Notes: generated from the sequence alone by a model not told the origin. A DNA stretch of 64,000 bases from Amycolatopsis lexingtonensis (GCF_014873755.1 NZ_JADBEG010000001.1:5191501-5255500); one strand, 5' to 3'; numbered from the stretch's first letter, positions 48,794 through 58,627 are shown. Made by a program: numbers and translations.

Positions 48794-49936
48794 TCACGCG
48801 CTTTCCCTCCGTCGTCGCCACCCGGCCTCCCCGCGGACGGCGAATCCGTCGATCTCCAGGGCCGGCAGCAGGGCCCGCACCCGCCGCAGCGGGATGCCGG
48901 CTTCGACCGCGATCTCCGCGTCGGACCGCTCCGCGCGCACGGCCAGTGCCTCATACGTACGCAGCGCTTCGGGCCCGAGCCGGTCGGTGGACCGTTTCTG
49001 CCGGCCTGCCGCGGTGTCCTCGGCGATGCCGAAGTGGCCCACCGTTTCGAGGACCTGATCGATCGTCGAGACCAGCGTCGCCCGGGAGTCGCGGATCAGC
49101 TCGTGGCAGCCGACGGACATGGCGGACGAAACCGGCCCCGGCACCGCCATCACGATCTTGCCGAAGGCGCCGGCGGTGCTCGCGGTGTTGCGGGCGCCGC
49201 TGCGCTGCCCGGCCTCGACCACCACGGTGCCCTCGGTCAGCGCGGCGATCAGCCGGTTGCGGACGAGGAAGCGGTGCCGCGCCGGCGGGGTGCCGGGCGG
49301 GTACTCGCTGACGACCGCGCCGCCGGAGCGCACGATCCGGTTCAGCAGGCCGACGTGACCGGCCGGATAACCGGCGTCGACGGCGCAGCCGAGCACCGCG
49401 ACGGTGACCCCGCCGGCGGCGAGCGCGCCGCGGTGCGCCGCGCCGTCGATGCCGTACGCCGCTCCCGAGAACACCGGCACGCCCCGGCCGGCCAGCCCGT
49501 ACGCGAGTTCGGCCGCGTGGTGCTCGCCGTAGTCGGTGGCCGCGCGGGCCCCGACGACGGCGACGGCCCGATCGGTGGCTGTACCCAGCGCGACCTCGCC
49601 GGCCACCCACAACGCCAGCGGCGGCACGGCCTCGGTCACCCCGCGCCGCGCGGCTTGCTCCACGGCGAGCAGCGGCCAGCCGGGCCACTCGTCGTCCTCG
49701 GGGATCACCAGCCGGGCGCCGGCTTCGGTGGCCCGGGCGAAGTCCTGGGCGACTAGGTCGTACTCCCGCCGGGCTTCGGTCGCTTTCAGCACCTCGGGCG
49801 GGCAGTCCCCACCGCGGACCCGCTCGGCGGCCGCCACCGGCCCGTGTTCGGCCACGAAGGCGACCAGGGCCGGCGCCGGTGGTTCGGCCACTCGCAGCAG
49901 GTAGGCGCGGGCCTGGCGCACGTCGTCGGGACTCAT
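48794..49936 (-). CDS. dprA: DNA-processing protein DprA
   Basis: A 380-aa Rossmann-fold protein that loads RecA on incoming single-stranded [51 protein letters not shown] and [30 protein letters not shown] are the Smf/DprA signatures; the C-terminal part ([24 protein letters not shown]) is a winged helix. It is coupled to comM (ATGA). Confidence 0.95.
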   Translation of the reverse strand: MSPDDVRQARAYLLRVAEPPAPALVAFVAEHGPVAAAERVRGGDCPPEVLKATEARREYDLVAQDFARATEAGARLVIPEDDEWPGWPLLAVEQAARRGVTEAVPPLALWVAGEVALGTATDRAVAVVGARAATDYGEHHAAELAYGLAGRGVPVFSGAAYGIDGAAHRGALAAGGVTVAVLGCAVDAGYPAGHVGLLNRIVRSGGAVVSEYPPGTPPARHRFLVRNRLIAALTEGTVVVEAGQRSGARNTASTAGAFGKIVMAVPGPVSSAMSVGCHELIRDSRATLVSTIDQVLETVGHFGIAEDTAAGRQKRSTDRLGPEALRTYEALAVRAERSDAEIAVEAGIPLRRVRALLPALEIDGFAVRGEAGWRRRRESA

Positions 49937-51444
49937 GCCGCCACCCGCTCGCGGAAGTCCAGCGCCGCACCGACTTGTTCGGCGCCGGGGCGGGCCTCGC
50001 CGTCGAGATCCGCCAGGGTCCAGGCGATCCGCAGGCAGCGGTCGGCACCGCGGCCGCTCAGGAAGCCGCGGTCCATGGCGCGGTCCAGGAGGACCGTCGC
50101 GTCCGGGGGCAGCGCGAACTCGCGGCGCAGCGCCGGGCCGGGCACCTCGGAGTTCGAGCGCCAGCCCTGCTCCTTCCACCGGTCGGCGGCGCGGCGGCGG
50201 GCCTCTAGCACGCGCTCACGGACTCTCTCCGTCGGCTCCGCCGCGTCGGTGTCGTGGGCGCTGAGCGCGCTCAGCGGGCGCAGGCGGACGGACAGATCGA
50301 CGCGGTCGAGCAGCGGTCCGGAGAGGCGGCTGAGGTAGCGGCGGCGGGCCATCGGCGTGCAGACGCAGTCGGTGTCCTTCGGCGGCGCGCACGCGCAGGG
50401 GTTGGTCGCCAGCACCAGCTGGAATCGCGCCGGGTACGTGATCGCGCCCTTGACGCGCGCGATGCGCACTTCGCCTTCTTCGAGGACCGTCCGCAGTGAT
50501 TCGAGGCGCTCGCCACCGAACTCGCAGACTTCGTCGAGGAACAGCACGCCGCGGTGGGCGCGGCTGATCGCGCCCGGGGAGGCGAGACCGCTGCCGCCGC
50601 CGATGAGCGCCGCGACCGTGATCGAGTGGTGCGGGGCCACGAACGGCGGCACGGTGATCAGCGGCGACGACCTCGACAGCGAGCCGTCGACCGAGTGCAC
50701 CGCGGTGACCTCCAGGGATTCCTCGGGCGACAGCCGGGGCAGCAGGCCGGGCAGGCGTTTCGCCAGCATCGTCTTGCCGACGCCCGGCGGGCCGGTGAAC
50801 AGGATGTGGTGCCCGCCCGCGGCGGCCACCTCCAAGGCCCAGCGGGCTTCCGGCTGTCCGACGACGTCGGCGAGGTCCGGCACGGCCGGCGGGACGGCCG
50901 GGCCGGGTGGTTCCGGGTGCGCCAGCTCGCCTTCGCGCTTCAGCCACGCGACGAAATCCCGCAGGTGCGGCGCGCCGGCGATTTCGATGCCGTCGACGAG
51001 CGCCGCCTCGACGAGGGAGTCCGCCGGGACGACGGCGCGTTCGTAGCCGGCCGCGCGAGCCGCCAGAAGGCCGGGGAGGACGCCCCGGACCGGACGGACG
51101 CGGCCGTCGAGGGCGAGTTCGCCGAGCAGGACCGTGCCGAGCAGCCGCGTCGACGGCACCGCGCCGGTCGCGGCGAGCACCGCGGCGGCGATGCCGAGGT
51201 CGTAGGCCGAGCCGACCTTCGGCAGGTTCGCCGGGGACAGGCCGAGGGTCACCTTGCCCTCCGGCCAGGGCTGCCCGGAGTTGCGGACGGCGGAGCGGAC
51301 GCGGTCCTTGGCTTCGCGCAGCCCGGCGTCGGGCAGGCCGACCAGGGTGACACGGCTGAGACCGCCGCCGAGGTCGGCTTCGATCTCGATGAGCCGGCCG
51401 TCGATCCCCAGCAGCGCGACGCTCCACGTCTTGGCGATGGGCAT
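49933..51444 (-). CDS. comM: ComM/YifB-family Mg-chelatase-like AAA+ ATPase
   Basis: A 503-aa branch-migration helicase type. N-terminal Lon-like domain (LLGTVLLGELALDGRVRPVRGVLPGLLAARAAGY), AAA+ core with Walker A GPPGVGKT and Walker B GVLFLDEVCEF, a Cys-rich zinc loop (NPCACAPPKDTDCVC) and a C-terminal domain (RGADRCLRIAWTLADLDG). In Vibrio ComM promotes integration of transforming DNA. It is coupled on both sides: TGATG with yraN, ATGA with dprA. Confidence 0.94.
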   Translation of the reverse strand: MPIAKTWSVALLGIDGRLIEIEADLGGGLSRVTLVGLPDAGLREAKDRVRSAVRNSGQPWPEGKVTLGLSPANLPKVGSAYDLGIAAAVLAATGAVPSTRLLGTVLLGELALDGRVRPVRGVLPGLLAARAAGYERAVVPADSLVEAALVDGIEIAGAPHLRDFVAWLKREGELAHPEPPGPAVPPAVPDLADVVGQPEARWALEVAAAGGHHILFTGPPGVGKTMLAKRLPGLLPRLSPEESLEVTAVHSVDGSLSRSSPLITVPPFVAPHHSITVAALIGGGSGLASPGAISRAHRGVLFLDEVCEFGGERLESLRTVLEEGEVRIARVKGAITYPARFQLVLATNPCACAPPKDTDCVCTPMARRRYLSRLSGPLLDRVDLSVRLRPLSALSAHDTDAAEPTERVRERVLEARRRAADRWKEQGWRSNSEVPGPALRREFALPPDATVLLDRAMDRGFLSGRGADRCLRIAWTLADLDGEARPGAEQVGAALDFRERVAA

Positions 51445-51821
51445 CAGAACGCCGCCTCGAGGTGCTGGAGGCGGGGGCTGGTGCCCGGTTCGGCGAGGAT
51501 GGTGACGACGTCGTAGCGGACCGGGCACCACCTGACGCGGTACTCGCGCAGCCAGCGCTCGGCAGCTCGGCGGACGCGGCCGGCTTTCTCCTCCGTGATC
51601 GTCTCGGTCGGGAGGCCGAATTCGGTGCTGGTGCGGGTTTTCACCTCGCAGACGATGACGCGGGTGCGGTCGGTGAAGACCAGGTCCAGCTCGCCTTCGC
51701 GGCAGCGCCAGTTGCGGGCCAGCAGGACGAGGCCGCGCTCCTGCAGGTAGCGGAGGGCGAGGTCCTCGCCCCAGGCACCCAGGTCGCGGCGGTGTCTTGC
51801 GAGCTCGTCGGTGCCCGTCAT
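51444..51821 (-). CDS. yraN: YraN-family nuclease-like protein (UPF0102)
   Basis: A 125-aa restriction-endonuclease-fold protein: LGAWGEDLALRYLQERGLVLLARNWRCREGELDLVFTDRTRVIVCEVKTRTSTEFG carries the E-D-EVK metal-binding pattern of Holliday-junction-resolvase-like nucleases. First gene of the yraN-comM-dprA run. GAGGGGG precedes the ATG. Activity is not established in the family. Confidence 0.93.
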   Translation of the reverse strand: MTGTDELARHRRDLGAWGEDLALRYLQERGLVLLARNWRCREGELDLVFTDRTRVIVCEVKTRTSTEFGLPTETITEEKAGRVRRAAERWLREYRVRWCPVRYDVVTILAEPGTSPRLQHLEAAF

Positions 51822-51940
51822 CGTGTGCGCCCCCTCGTCGGTCCCGCGCCGGTCACCGGGGCGGTCCCGGCGATCACGGTGCGTGTGCGTTCGACGATGC
51901 CAGGGCGCGGAGACGGTCGGCCAGAGCCGATTCGCGGACC

Positions 51941-51967
51941 TGTGGACAACTGGGGTGCTGGGGACAA
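51941..51967 (-). promoter_or_regulatory. DnaA box pair upstream of yraN
   Basis: TGTGGACAA (51941-51949, a perfect box in reverse orientation) and TGGGGACAA (51959-51967, one mismatch) are 18 bp apart in the same orientation, about 120 bp upstream of yraN. Confidence 0.5.
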
Positions 51968-52037
51968 CTGGTCCCGAGCCGGGGCGAAACGCGCCCGGAT
52001 TGTCGGTGCGGTGTGCTAGGGGCCGAGGGTGCTCCAA

Positions 52038-52083
52038 AAGAACCGCGCCCCCTCACCCGGGTAGGTGAGGGGGCGCGGTTCTT
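52038..52083 (-). terminator. strong intrinsic terminator of the rnhB-DUF2469 operon
   Basis: A perfect 20-bp stem (52038-52057 with 52064-52083; arm starts AAGAACCGCGCC and ends CCTCACC) with a 6-nt loop. On the minus strand the stem is followed by TTTGG after its own TTCTT, giving a U-rich end, the clearest intrinsic terminator in the window. Confidence 0.88.
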
Positions 52084-52095
52084 CGGAGATCGGGG

Positions 52096-52419
52096 TCAGC
52101 CCGAGAACGGGCCGTCTTCGGGGAGGCGCAAGTCGGGCTTGTCGAGTTCCTCCACGTTCACGTCCTTGAACGTGATGACCCGGACGTGCTTGACGAAGCG
52201 GGCCGGGCGGTACATGTCCCAGACCCACGCGTCCGACATGCGGACCTCGAAGTACACCTCGCCGCCGCCGTCGCGGACCTGGACGTCCACTGCGTTGGCC
52301 AGGTAGAACCGCCGCTCGGTCTCCACCACGTACGAGAACTGACCCACTATGTCGCGGTACTCGCGGTACAGCGAGAGCTCCATCTCGGTCTCGTACTTCT
52401 CGAGATCCTCTGCGCTCAT
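52096..52419 (-). CDS. DUF2469 protein
   Basis: A 107-aa conserved actinobacterial protein (Rv2901c-like): MSAEDLEKYETEMELSLYREYRDIVGQFSYVVETERRFYLANAVDV, with Tyr- and Trp-rich VYFEVRMSDAWVWDMYRP. Always located after rnhB; function unknown. It is coupled to rnhB (ATGA). Confidence 0.93.
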   Translation of the reverse strand: MSAEDLEKYETEMELSLYREYRDIVGQFSYVVETERRFYLANAVDVQVRDGGGEVYFEVRMSDAWVWDMYRPARFVKHVRVITFKDVNVEELDKPDLRLPEDGPFSG

Positions 52420-53309
52420 GAAATCCGCGCCCCTCCTCGGGATCGTGCTGCTGCTCCGCCGGCGGAGCGTTCATTGTGACCCACACCCGCGGCCGGGGCA
52501 TGCAGCGGCAGGCTGAGTTGTGGCTCGAGTGCTTCGTCGAGAGCCGCGGACAAGGTCGCCGTCGTGCCGGCCTCCATGGCTTTCTCCAGGGCCGCGTACG
52601 TCAGCAGGACCGGCCTGGTGGGGCGCACGCCGTGCTTGACGGCCACCGTGGCCACGTTCGTGTACGACCAGCGGTGGACGTCGCTGGGGCCGTGTTCGCG
52701 CAGGGCCGCCAGGTGGTCCGACGTGCTGTACCCCTTGTGCACGTCGAATCCGTAGTGCGGGAGGTCGTCGTGGTAGCCCGCCATGATGCGGTCCCGCGTC
52801 ACCTTCGCCAGTACCGACGCCGCCGCGATGCAGGCCACCGAGCGGTCGCCCTTGATCACCGCCGTGTTCGGGGCCGTCAGGCCCGGGACCCGGAAACCGT
52901 CGGTGAGGATGTAGCCCGGGTGCACGCGCAACGCCGACGCGGCCCGGCGCATGCCCTCGAGGTTCATCACCCGGATGCCGTAGAGGTCGACCTCGGCCGT
53001 GGGGATGACGATCACCGAATAGTCGACGGCGCGCTTGAGGATCAGGTCGTAGACCCGGTCGCGCGCCTTGGCCGTCATCAGCTTCGAGTCGGTCAGCTCG
53101 GTGAGCTTCGCGTCGCCCTGCTTGAGCACGCAGGCCGCGACCACCAGCGGCCCCGCGCACGCCCCGGCGCCGGCTTCGTCCACACCGGCGACCGGGCCGA
53201 GGCCACGGCGGTCGAGCGCGCCCTGCAGACCCCAGAAGAGGTCGCCGCGCACCACGGCCCGCGGTGGCCGGATCGGCTCGGCCGCGGTGAGGGGAACGGG
53301 AAGAGTCAA
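52416..53309 (-). CDS. rnhB: ribonuclease HII
   Basis: A 297-aa enzyme removing ribonucleotides from DNA. GVDEAGAGACAGPLVVAACVL (about 42-62; DEAGAG replaces the common DEAGRG), the DSKLMTAKARD segment, and CIAAASVLAKVTRDRIM are diagnostic. A C-terminal tail of about 60 residues is extra. The TTG start at 53309 gives MTLPVPL; a GTG about 54 bp in is an alternative, and neither has a good ribosome site. Confidence 0.93.
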   Translation of the reverse strand: MTLPVPLTAAEPIRPPRAVVRGDLFWGLQGALDRRGLGPVAGVDEAGAGACAGPLVVAACVLKQGDAKLTELTDSKLMTAKARDRVYDLILKRAVDYSVIVIPTAEVDLYGIRVMNLEGMRRAASALRVHPGYILTDGFRVPGLTAPNTAVIKGDRSVACIAAASVLAKVTRDRIMAGYHDDLPHYGFDVHKGYSTSDHLAALREHGPSDVHRWSYTNVATVAVKHGVRPTRPVLLTYAALEKAMEAGTTATLSAALDEALEPQLSLPLHAPAAGVGHNERSAGGAAARSRGGARIS

Positions 53310-53333
53310 GGCAGGATCACCCGTCGGGGGTGG

Positions 53334-54260
53334 TTAGCGTTTCCGGCGCAGTCCGGACTTCAGCTTGCGCCCGAGGAACAGCGTCGGCCAGGCCGCCGCG
53401 ATCCCGGCGCCGAGCGGGAGCCCGCTCTGCCACGCCGGCGCGCCGAGCGCCACCGGCTGCGCCGTCTCCTGCGGGTTGTGGTCGCTGATCCCGCCCCAGC
53501 GGCTCGGCGGGAGGACGATGATCCGCGCCTTGCCGATGATGTTGTCCACGGGCACCGCGCCGTTCACGCCGCCGCCGCCCTGGAACCGGGAGTCGTCGGA
53601 GTTGTTGCGGTTGTCGCCCTGGACCCAGACCATGCCGGCCGGCACCTTGACCGGCTCGAAGGTCTTCTGCTCCTGGACCGACGGGTCTTCCCAGTGGATG
53701 TACGGCTCGTCGAGCGCCTTGCCGTCCACGATCATGCGGCCCTGCGGGTCGCAGCACTGGACGGTCTGGCCGCCGACCGCGATCACCCGCTTGACGAAGT
53801 CGCGCTCGTCCGGCGGGGCGAACCCGACCAGCGAGCCGAGCCCCTGGATCGCGCGGACGACGATGTTGCCCGACTCCTGGGGCGCGATCTCGTTGTTGAT
53901 CCAGGCCGGCGGGCCCTTGAACACGATCACGTCACCCGGGGAGGGCTCGGTGAAGTCGTAGGTGACCCGGTCGACGAGGATCCGGTCGCCGTGGCAGCCG
54001 GGACACCCGTGCAGCGTGGCCTCCATGGACCCCGAAGGGATCATGAAGACTTTCGCGAGGAATGTCTGGATCAGGATCGTGAGCACCAGGGCGATCACGA
54101 GCAGGATCGGCAGTTCCTTCCAGAACGACCGTTTCTTGGCGGGCTTGGCTCGCCGCCGACGGGATCCCCCGCGCTCCTCGGAACGGGACAGCCGCGGCTT
54201 GTCCTCTTCGGAGCGATCGGGGTCATCCTCGGGAGCGTTCTGGGACACGGGTTCGGCCAC
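53334..54260 (-). CDS. lepB: signal peptidase I
   Basis: A 308-aa membrane serine protease that removes Sec signal peptides. Cytoplasmic basic region, one N-terminal anchor (about 50-68), catalytic Ser78 in MIPSGSME and Lys157 in DFVKRVIAVGG; WVQGDNRNNSDDSR is the box E region. HGCPGCHGDRI is an actinobacterial insertion with CxxC. A second hydrophobic segment lies near the C-terminus (about 275-298), ending in a basic tail. Start is GTG. Confidence 0.95.
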   Translation of the reverse strand: MAEPVSQNAPEDDPDRSEEDKPRLSRSEERGGSRRRRAKPAKKRSFWKELPILLVIALVLTILIQTFLAKVFMIPSGSMEATLHGCPGCHGDRILVDRVTYDFTEPSPGDVIVFKGPPAWINNEIAPQESGNIVVRAIQGLGSLVGFAPPDERDFVKRVIAVGGQTVQCCDPQGRMIVDGKALDEPYIHWEDPSVQEQKTFEPVKVPAGMVWVQGDNRNNSDDSRFQGGGGVNGAVPVDNIIGKARIIVLPPSRWGGISDHNPQETAQPVALGAPAWQSGLPLGAGIAAAWPTLFLGRKLKSGLRRKR

Positions 54261-54291
54261 GTCGTCAGGCTACCGGTAACCGGGTTGTGAC

Positions 54292-54660
54292 TCAGTTAGC
54301 CGAGGCCGTCTCGCGGTTCTCGCGGCGCTCCTTGATCTTGGCCTTCTTGCCGCGGAGGTCGCGCAGGTAGTAGAGCTTCGCGCGCCGCACGTCACCGCGC
54401 TTGTGGACCTCGACCTCGGCGATGTTCGGCGAGTGCACCGGGAAGGTGCGCTCCACGCCGACGCCGAAGGAGACCTTGCGGACGGTGAAGGTCTCCCGGA
54501 TGCCGCCGCCCTGACGGCGGATCACGACGCCCTGGAAGACCTGGTTGCGCTCGCGGTTGCCCTCGATGACGCGGACGTGCACCTTGAGCGTGTCGCCCGG
54601 GCGGAAGTCCGGGATGTCGGAACGCAGCGACTGCTTGTCCAGCGCGTCCAGGGTGTTCAT
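54292..54660 (-). CDS. rplS: 50S ribosomal protein L19
   Basis: A 122-aa L19: [72 protein letters not shown]. It lies at the 30S-50S interface. Its 166-bp upstream gap, containing TTGACA at 54790-54785 on the minus strand, may hold a separate promoter. Confidence 0.98.
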   Translation of the reverse strand: MNTLDALDKQSLRSDIPDFRPGDTLKVHVRVIEGNRERNQVFQGVVIRRQGGGIRETFTVRKVSFGVGVERTFPVHSPNIAEVEVHKRGDVRRAKLYYLRDLRGKKAKIKERRENRETASAN

Positions 54661-54826
54661 CGGTGGTCCGTCCTCGTCTTCGTATGGCTTGCGTACACGT
54701 CCCCGGGCGCGCAACGGTGCCGCTGCGGGCGACCCAGGGGGCTGCTGGCGGGCTCGTGAACGAGGAGGTCCACTCACGCCAACCTGTCAAGTATCGCAGA
54801 CGCCGGCTCCGGTCGAGCAACCGGCC

Positions 54827-55573
54827 CTAAGCCTGCTCGGGGTCCAAGCCCTCCAGGACCCCGCGATCGTGCTTGTCGAGACTACCTTCCGGCAGCGCGG
54901 CCAGGAGATCGGGGCGGCGCCGGGCGGTGCGTTCGAGGGCCTGGTCGCGCCGCCAGCGGTCGATCAGCGCGTGGTTCCCGGACCGCAGCACGTCGGGCAC
55001 GGCCAGCTCGCGCCACACCTCGGGGCGCGTGTAGCTGGGCCCTTCGAGGAGGCCGTCGGAGAACGAGTCCTCGGCGGCCGAACGCGCGTTGCCGAGCACG
55101 CCGGGCAGCAGCCGGACGACGGCCTCGACGATGACCAGCACCGCCGCCTCGCCGCCGACCAGGACGTAGTCGCCGATCGACACCTCGTCGACCGGCATCC
55201 GGTGGGCCGCGTCGTCGACGACCCGCTGGTCGATGCCCTCGTACCGGCCGCAGGCGAAGACCAAGTGCTTCTCTTCGGCGTACGCGTGCGCCAGCTCCTG
55301 GGTGAACGGCCTGCCCGCCGGCGTGGGCACGACGAGGCGGGTTTCCGGACCGCAGACGTCGTCCAGCGCCGGGCCCCAGATCTGGGGCTTCATGACCATG
55401 CCGGGGCCGCCGCCGTACGGGGCGTCGTCGACCGCGCGGTGCACGTCGTGGGTCCAGTCGCGCAGGTCGTGCACGCCGACCTCGATGAGGCCGCGGTCGA
55501 TCGCCCGGCCCAGCAGCGCGGCGCGCAGCGGGTCGAGGTATTCGGGGAAGATCGTGACGACGTCGATGCGCAT
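54827..55573 (-). CDS. trmD: tRNA (guanine-N1)-methyltransferase
   Basis: A 248-aa SPOUT enzyme forming m1G37. [40 protein letters not shown] and the knot [16 protein letters not shown] are diagnostic. It follows rimM by a single base. Confidence 0.98.
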   Translation of the reverse strand: MRIDVVTIFPEYLDPLRAALLGRAIDRGLIEVGVHDLRDWTHDVHRAVDDAPYGGGPGMVMKPQIWGPALDDVCGPETRLVVPTPAGRPFTQELAHAYAEEKHLVFACGRYEGIDQRVVDDAAHRMPVDEVSIGDYVLVGGEAAVLVIVEAVVRLLPGVLGNARSAAEDSFSDGLLEGPSYTRPEVWRELAVPDVLRSGNHALIDRWRRDQALERTARRRPDLLAALPEGSLDKHDRGVLEGLDPEQA

Positions 55574-55574
55574 T

Positions 55575-56087
55575 TCAGGCGTCCAGGAGCCCTTCCGGCG
55601 GGTCGAGCACGACCCGGCCGCCCGCGACGTCCACGGTGGGGACGATCGCACGGACGAACGGCACCAGCACCGAGCGGCCTTCGACGTCCAGTTCCAGCAG
55701 CTCGCCCGCGGGCGAGTGGACGACTTCGACGACCTTGCCGACGACCGTGCCGTCGGTCAGCTCGGCCCGCAGGCCGGCCAGTTCGTGGTCGTAGAACTCG
55801 TCCGGATCCGACGTGGGCGGCAGCGTGTCGGTGTCGGCGAGCAGGAGCGCACCCCGTAGCGTCTCGGCGACGTCGCGGGTCAGCACCTCCTCGAAACGCA
55901 CCAGCAGCCGCCCGCTGTGTTCGCGGGCGGCTGCGATGGTGAGTTCCCTTTTGCTGCCGTCACGCAGCTTCGTCGTCACGGCCGCACCGACGCGGAACCG
56001 CTCGTCCGGCGAGTCCGTGCGCACGTCCACCGCGAGTTCCCCGCGGATTCCGTGCGCCTTGGCGATGCGGCCGACTACGACGTCCAT
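55575..56087 (-). CDS. rimM: 16S rRNA processing protein RimM
   Basis: A 170-aa protein that binds S19 and matures the 30S head. N-terminal RimM barrel ([29 protein letters not shown]) and C-terminal PRC barrel ([38 protein letters not shown], then [28 protein letters not shown]). Confidence 0.97.
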   Translation of the reverse strand: MDVVVGRIAKAHGIRGELAVDVRTDSPDERFRVGAAVTTKLRDGSKRELTIAAAREHSGRLLVRFEEVLTRDVAETLRGALLLADTDTLPPTSDPDEFYDHELAGLRAELTDGTVVGKVVEVVHSPAGELLELDVEGRSVLVPFVRAIVPTVDVAGGRVVLDPPEGLLDA

Positions 56088-56109
56088 CCTGACCGTGCTT
56101 CCGAAATGC

Positions 56110-56349
56110 TCAGCGGTCGGTGTCGACGACGTCGACGCGGACGCCGCGGCCACCGATGCCGCCCATGACGGTGCGCAGGGCGGTCGCCGTGCGACCACCC
56201 CGGCCGATCACCTTGCCGAGGTCGTCGGGGTGCACGTGCACCTCGAGCGTGCGGCCACGGCGGGTGGTCAGCAGCTCGACCCGGACCTCGTCCGGGTTGT
56301 CGACGATCCCGCGCACCAGGTGCTCGAGGGAGTCAGCCAGAAAGCTCAC
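56110..56349 (-). CDS. KH-domain RNA-binding protein (KhpA-like)
   Basis: A 79-aa single KH domain: [19 protein letters not shown] and [26 protein letters not shown] with the IGxxG loop. The KhpA group sits between rpsP and rimM in Gram-positives and pairs with KhpB. Start GTG overlaps the rpsP stop (GTGA). Confidence 0.95.
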   Translation of the reverse strand: MSFLADSLEHLVRGIVDNPDEVRVELLTTRRGRTLEVHVHPDDLGKVIGRGGRTATALRTVMGGIGGRGVRVDVVDTDR

Positions 56350-56789
56350 TCGGCCTTCTCACCCTCGGCGGCTTCGGCCTTCTCGGCCTCGGCCTTCTTG
56401 GGGGCCGACTTCTTCTTCGGCGTGGTGGCCTCGGCGGAGGGCTCCTCGCCGGCCGCGGCGAGCGCGGCGTTGAACAGGTCCTGCTTCGACGGCTTCGGCT
56501 CGGCCACCTTCAGGGTGCCCTCGGCGCCCGGCAGGCCCTTGAACTTCTGCCAGTCACCGGTGATCTCCAGCAGGCGCTGGACCGGCTCGGTCGGCTGCGC
56601 GCCGACACCCAGCCAGTACTGGGCGCGCTCGGAGACGACCTCGATCAGGCTCGGCTCTTCCTTCGGGTGGTACTTGCCGATCGTCTCGATGGCCTTGCCG
56701 TCCCGGCGGGTGCGCGCGTCGGCGACGATGATGCGGTAGTACGGCGCACGGATCTTGCCGAGGCGCTGCAGCTTGATCTTGACGGCCAC
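56346..56789 (-). CDS. rpsP: 30S ribosomal protein S16
   Basis: A 147-aa S16: [50 protein letters not shown]. The C-terminal about 50 residues are a Lys/Glu/Ala-rich tail ([25 protein letters not shown]), usual in actinobacteria. First gene of the rpsP-KH-rimM-trmD operon. GAGGAG lies 10 nt before the GTG. Confidence 0.97.
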   Translation of the reverse strand: MAVKIKLQRLGKIRAPYYRIIVADARTRRDGKAIETIGKYHPKEEPSLIEVVSERAQYWLGVGAQPTEPVQRLLEITGDWQKFKGLPGAEGTLKVAEPKPSKQDLFNAALAAAGEEPSAEATTPKKKSAPKKAEAEKAEAAEGEKAE

Positions 56790-56960
56790 GGGTGTGGGTT
56801 CTCCTCGAGTCTCTCTGGTGCTGGGCTGGGCGCACGCGGGCCGAGTGGGGACACGGACGCGGGCACCCGAAGGTCAGGAGCTTTCGCACGGTGAGAGGGT
56901 CCGGCGGAAGCAGGCAGTGCACCATTCTGCCAGACGGCTCGCGCGGACCCGGAAAGAGGC

Positions 56961-57755
56961 TCAGAAAGACGCCACTCCGAGGGCCCCGAGCAGGATGGTC
57001 AGCGCCGGCAGGAAGTTGTTCACTTGGTGCGCCACGATACTCGCGGGCAGCCGCCCGGTGACCAGCCGGGCCAGGCCGATCGGCACCGCGATGACCAGCA
57101 GCAACGTCGTGCGCAGCGGCTCGAGGTGGCTGGCCGCGAACACCGCCGTCGACAGCAGGAACGCGGCCACGCGGCCCCAGCGCTCGCTGCGCCACTGCAG
57201 CTGCTCGGCGGCACCCCAGAGCAGGCCCCGGTAGATGACCTCCTCGCAGATCGGGCCGAGCAGCCAAAGGTAGACGAACATCACCACCGCCGCCGACACC
57301 GACATCCGGCGGTCCTCGACCAGCGCGCTGATCGCCGACGTCGCGTTCGCGTCGCCGACCAGCCGCGTCCACAGGTAGGCGGCGAGGGTCGTGAAGACGA
57401 GCCCGACGCAGCCGTAGCGGAAGCCGGTCTTGACGTCGGCCCAGCGCCACTCGATCTTGAAGTCGACGACGGGCCCGTTCCCGCGCACGTACGTGATCAG
57501 CACGGCGACGCCCGCGGCGATCATCGTCGGCAGCATGGTGCCGAGCAGCACCACGCGCATCGGCAGCGGACCGGGCCCGGTGTCCCCGACCAGCACGGAC
57601 ACGAACGCGGCGGTGGCCAGCAGGACGGCTTCGACCAGCAGGAAGGCCCCGAACCCCCACCGGTGCCGTGGCGCGGACGAAAGAAAGGCCGGCTCGTCCG
57701 GTTCGGGCAGGGGTGTGGCGTCGGCAGCCGGGTCCCGGGGCTGGGAAGTGGTCAC
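56961..57755 (-). CDS. CPBP-family (Abi) intramembrane metalloprotease, first copy
   Basis: A 264-aa membrane protein with about seven helices. EEVIYRGLLWG near 178 is the EExxxR motif, and SHLEPL and HQVNN the later His motifs of CAAX-prenyl-protease-like CPBP proteins. GGAGGG precedes the GTG. A paralogue lies directly upstream. Substrate unknown. Confidence 0.87.
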   Translation of the reverse strand: MTTSQPRDPAADATPLPEPDEPAFLSSAPRHRWGFGAFLLVEAVLLATAAFVSVLVGDTGPGPLPMRVVLLGTMLPTMIAAGVAVLITYVRGNGPVVDFKIEWRWADVKTGFRYGCVGLVFTTLAAYLWTRLVGDANATSAISALVEDRRMSVSAAVVMFVYLWLLGPICEEVIYRGLLWGAAEQLQWRSERWGRVAAFLLSTAVFAASHLEPLRTTLLLVIAVPIGLARLVTGRLPASIVAHQVNNFLPALTILLGALGVASF

Positions 57756-57855
57756 GCCTTGCCCTCCGCGTCGCTCGGCTCCTGCTTCGAGCCTAGCCGC
57801 CGGGCGGTCATCACACAGTATCCGTCCGACTACTGTCCATCGATCTTCGCAACGT

Positions 57856-58581
57856 TCAGTGCGCGACGAACAGCAGGACGGCGGGCGGGAGGTTGTTGGC
57901 GGCGTGGGCGATCACGCCGGCGCTGACGCGGCCCGACAGGTGCCGGGCCAGGCCGATCGCGATGCCCTGGCCGATCAGCGCGAGCGTGCGCGTCGGCTCG
58001 CCGTGGAGCTGGGCGAACACCACCGACGTCAGCAGCAGCACCACCCACGGCGGGACGCGGTGGAAGGACAGCGCGTTCCAGAGCGTGCCGCGGACCAGCA
58101 GCTCCTCGGTGATCGGGGCGCCGGCGATGACGATCACCGCGGCGAGCACCAGCCACACGGTGTCGCCGTCGAAGGTGTCGGCGAGGTCGGTCAGCGGGCT
58201 GTCGGAGACGTCGTCGGCGCCGTAGACCGCGATCAGCACCAGGTTGAGCAGGTAGCCGACGACCAGCGCGAGCACCCCGCAGGCGAGGCCGATCCGGACG
58301 TCGCGCCAGGTCGGCTTGAGCCCGAAGTCGGCGCGCAGCCCGTGGCCCCACAGCCACGAGCCCGTCGCCGGACCGAGGCCGAGCAGGAGGTTGGGGACGA
58401 ACGCCAGGAGCAGGAGCGGGCCGACGTCGCGCAGCTCCAGCGGGTCGAACTCGCCGACGTTGCGGTTGACCGCGGCGGCGATGATCAGGTTGGCGAGGTA
58501 GTAGCCGCCGATCCCGATGAAGAACGCCACGAAGCACCAATGCGCTCCCAGTACGCGCCGTGCGCCGTCGTCGTCCGTCAC
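57856..58581 (-). CDS. CPBP-family intramembrane metalloprotease, second copy
   Basis: A 241-aa membrane protein. APITEELLVRGTLWNAL holds EExxxR, FAQLHGEP and AHAANN the His motifs. It is related to the neighbouring copy but diverged. Start GTG at 58581 is chosen because TAGCGT ends 7 nt upstream; an in-frame TTG at 58611 lies upstream of that hexamer. Confidence 0.87.
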   Translation of the reverse strand: MTDDDGARRVLGAHWCFVAFFIGIGGYYLANLIIAAAVNRNVGEFDPLELRDVGPLLLLAFVPNLLLGLGPATGSWLWGHGLRADFGLKPTWRDVRIGLACGVLALVVGYLLNLVLIAVYGADDVSDSPLTDLADTFDGDTVWLVLAAVIVIAGAPITEELLVRGTLWNALSFHRVPPWVVLLLTSVVFAQLHGEPTRTLALIGQGIAIGLARHLSGRVSAGVIAHAANNLPPAVLLFVAH

Positions 58582-58588
58582 GGCCCCC

Positions 58589-58594
58589 ACGCTA
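58589..58594 (-). promoter_or_regulatory. -10 element of the CPBP gene
   Basis: TAGCGT on the minus strand ends 7 nt before the GTG at 58581, predicting a leaderless message. Confidence 0.5.
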
Positions 58595-58627
58595 AAGTGC
58601 CGTCCCCGCAAGGAAAACGGCGGGGGT

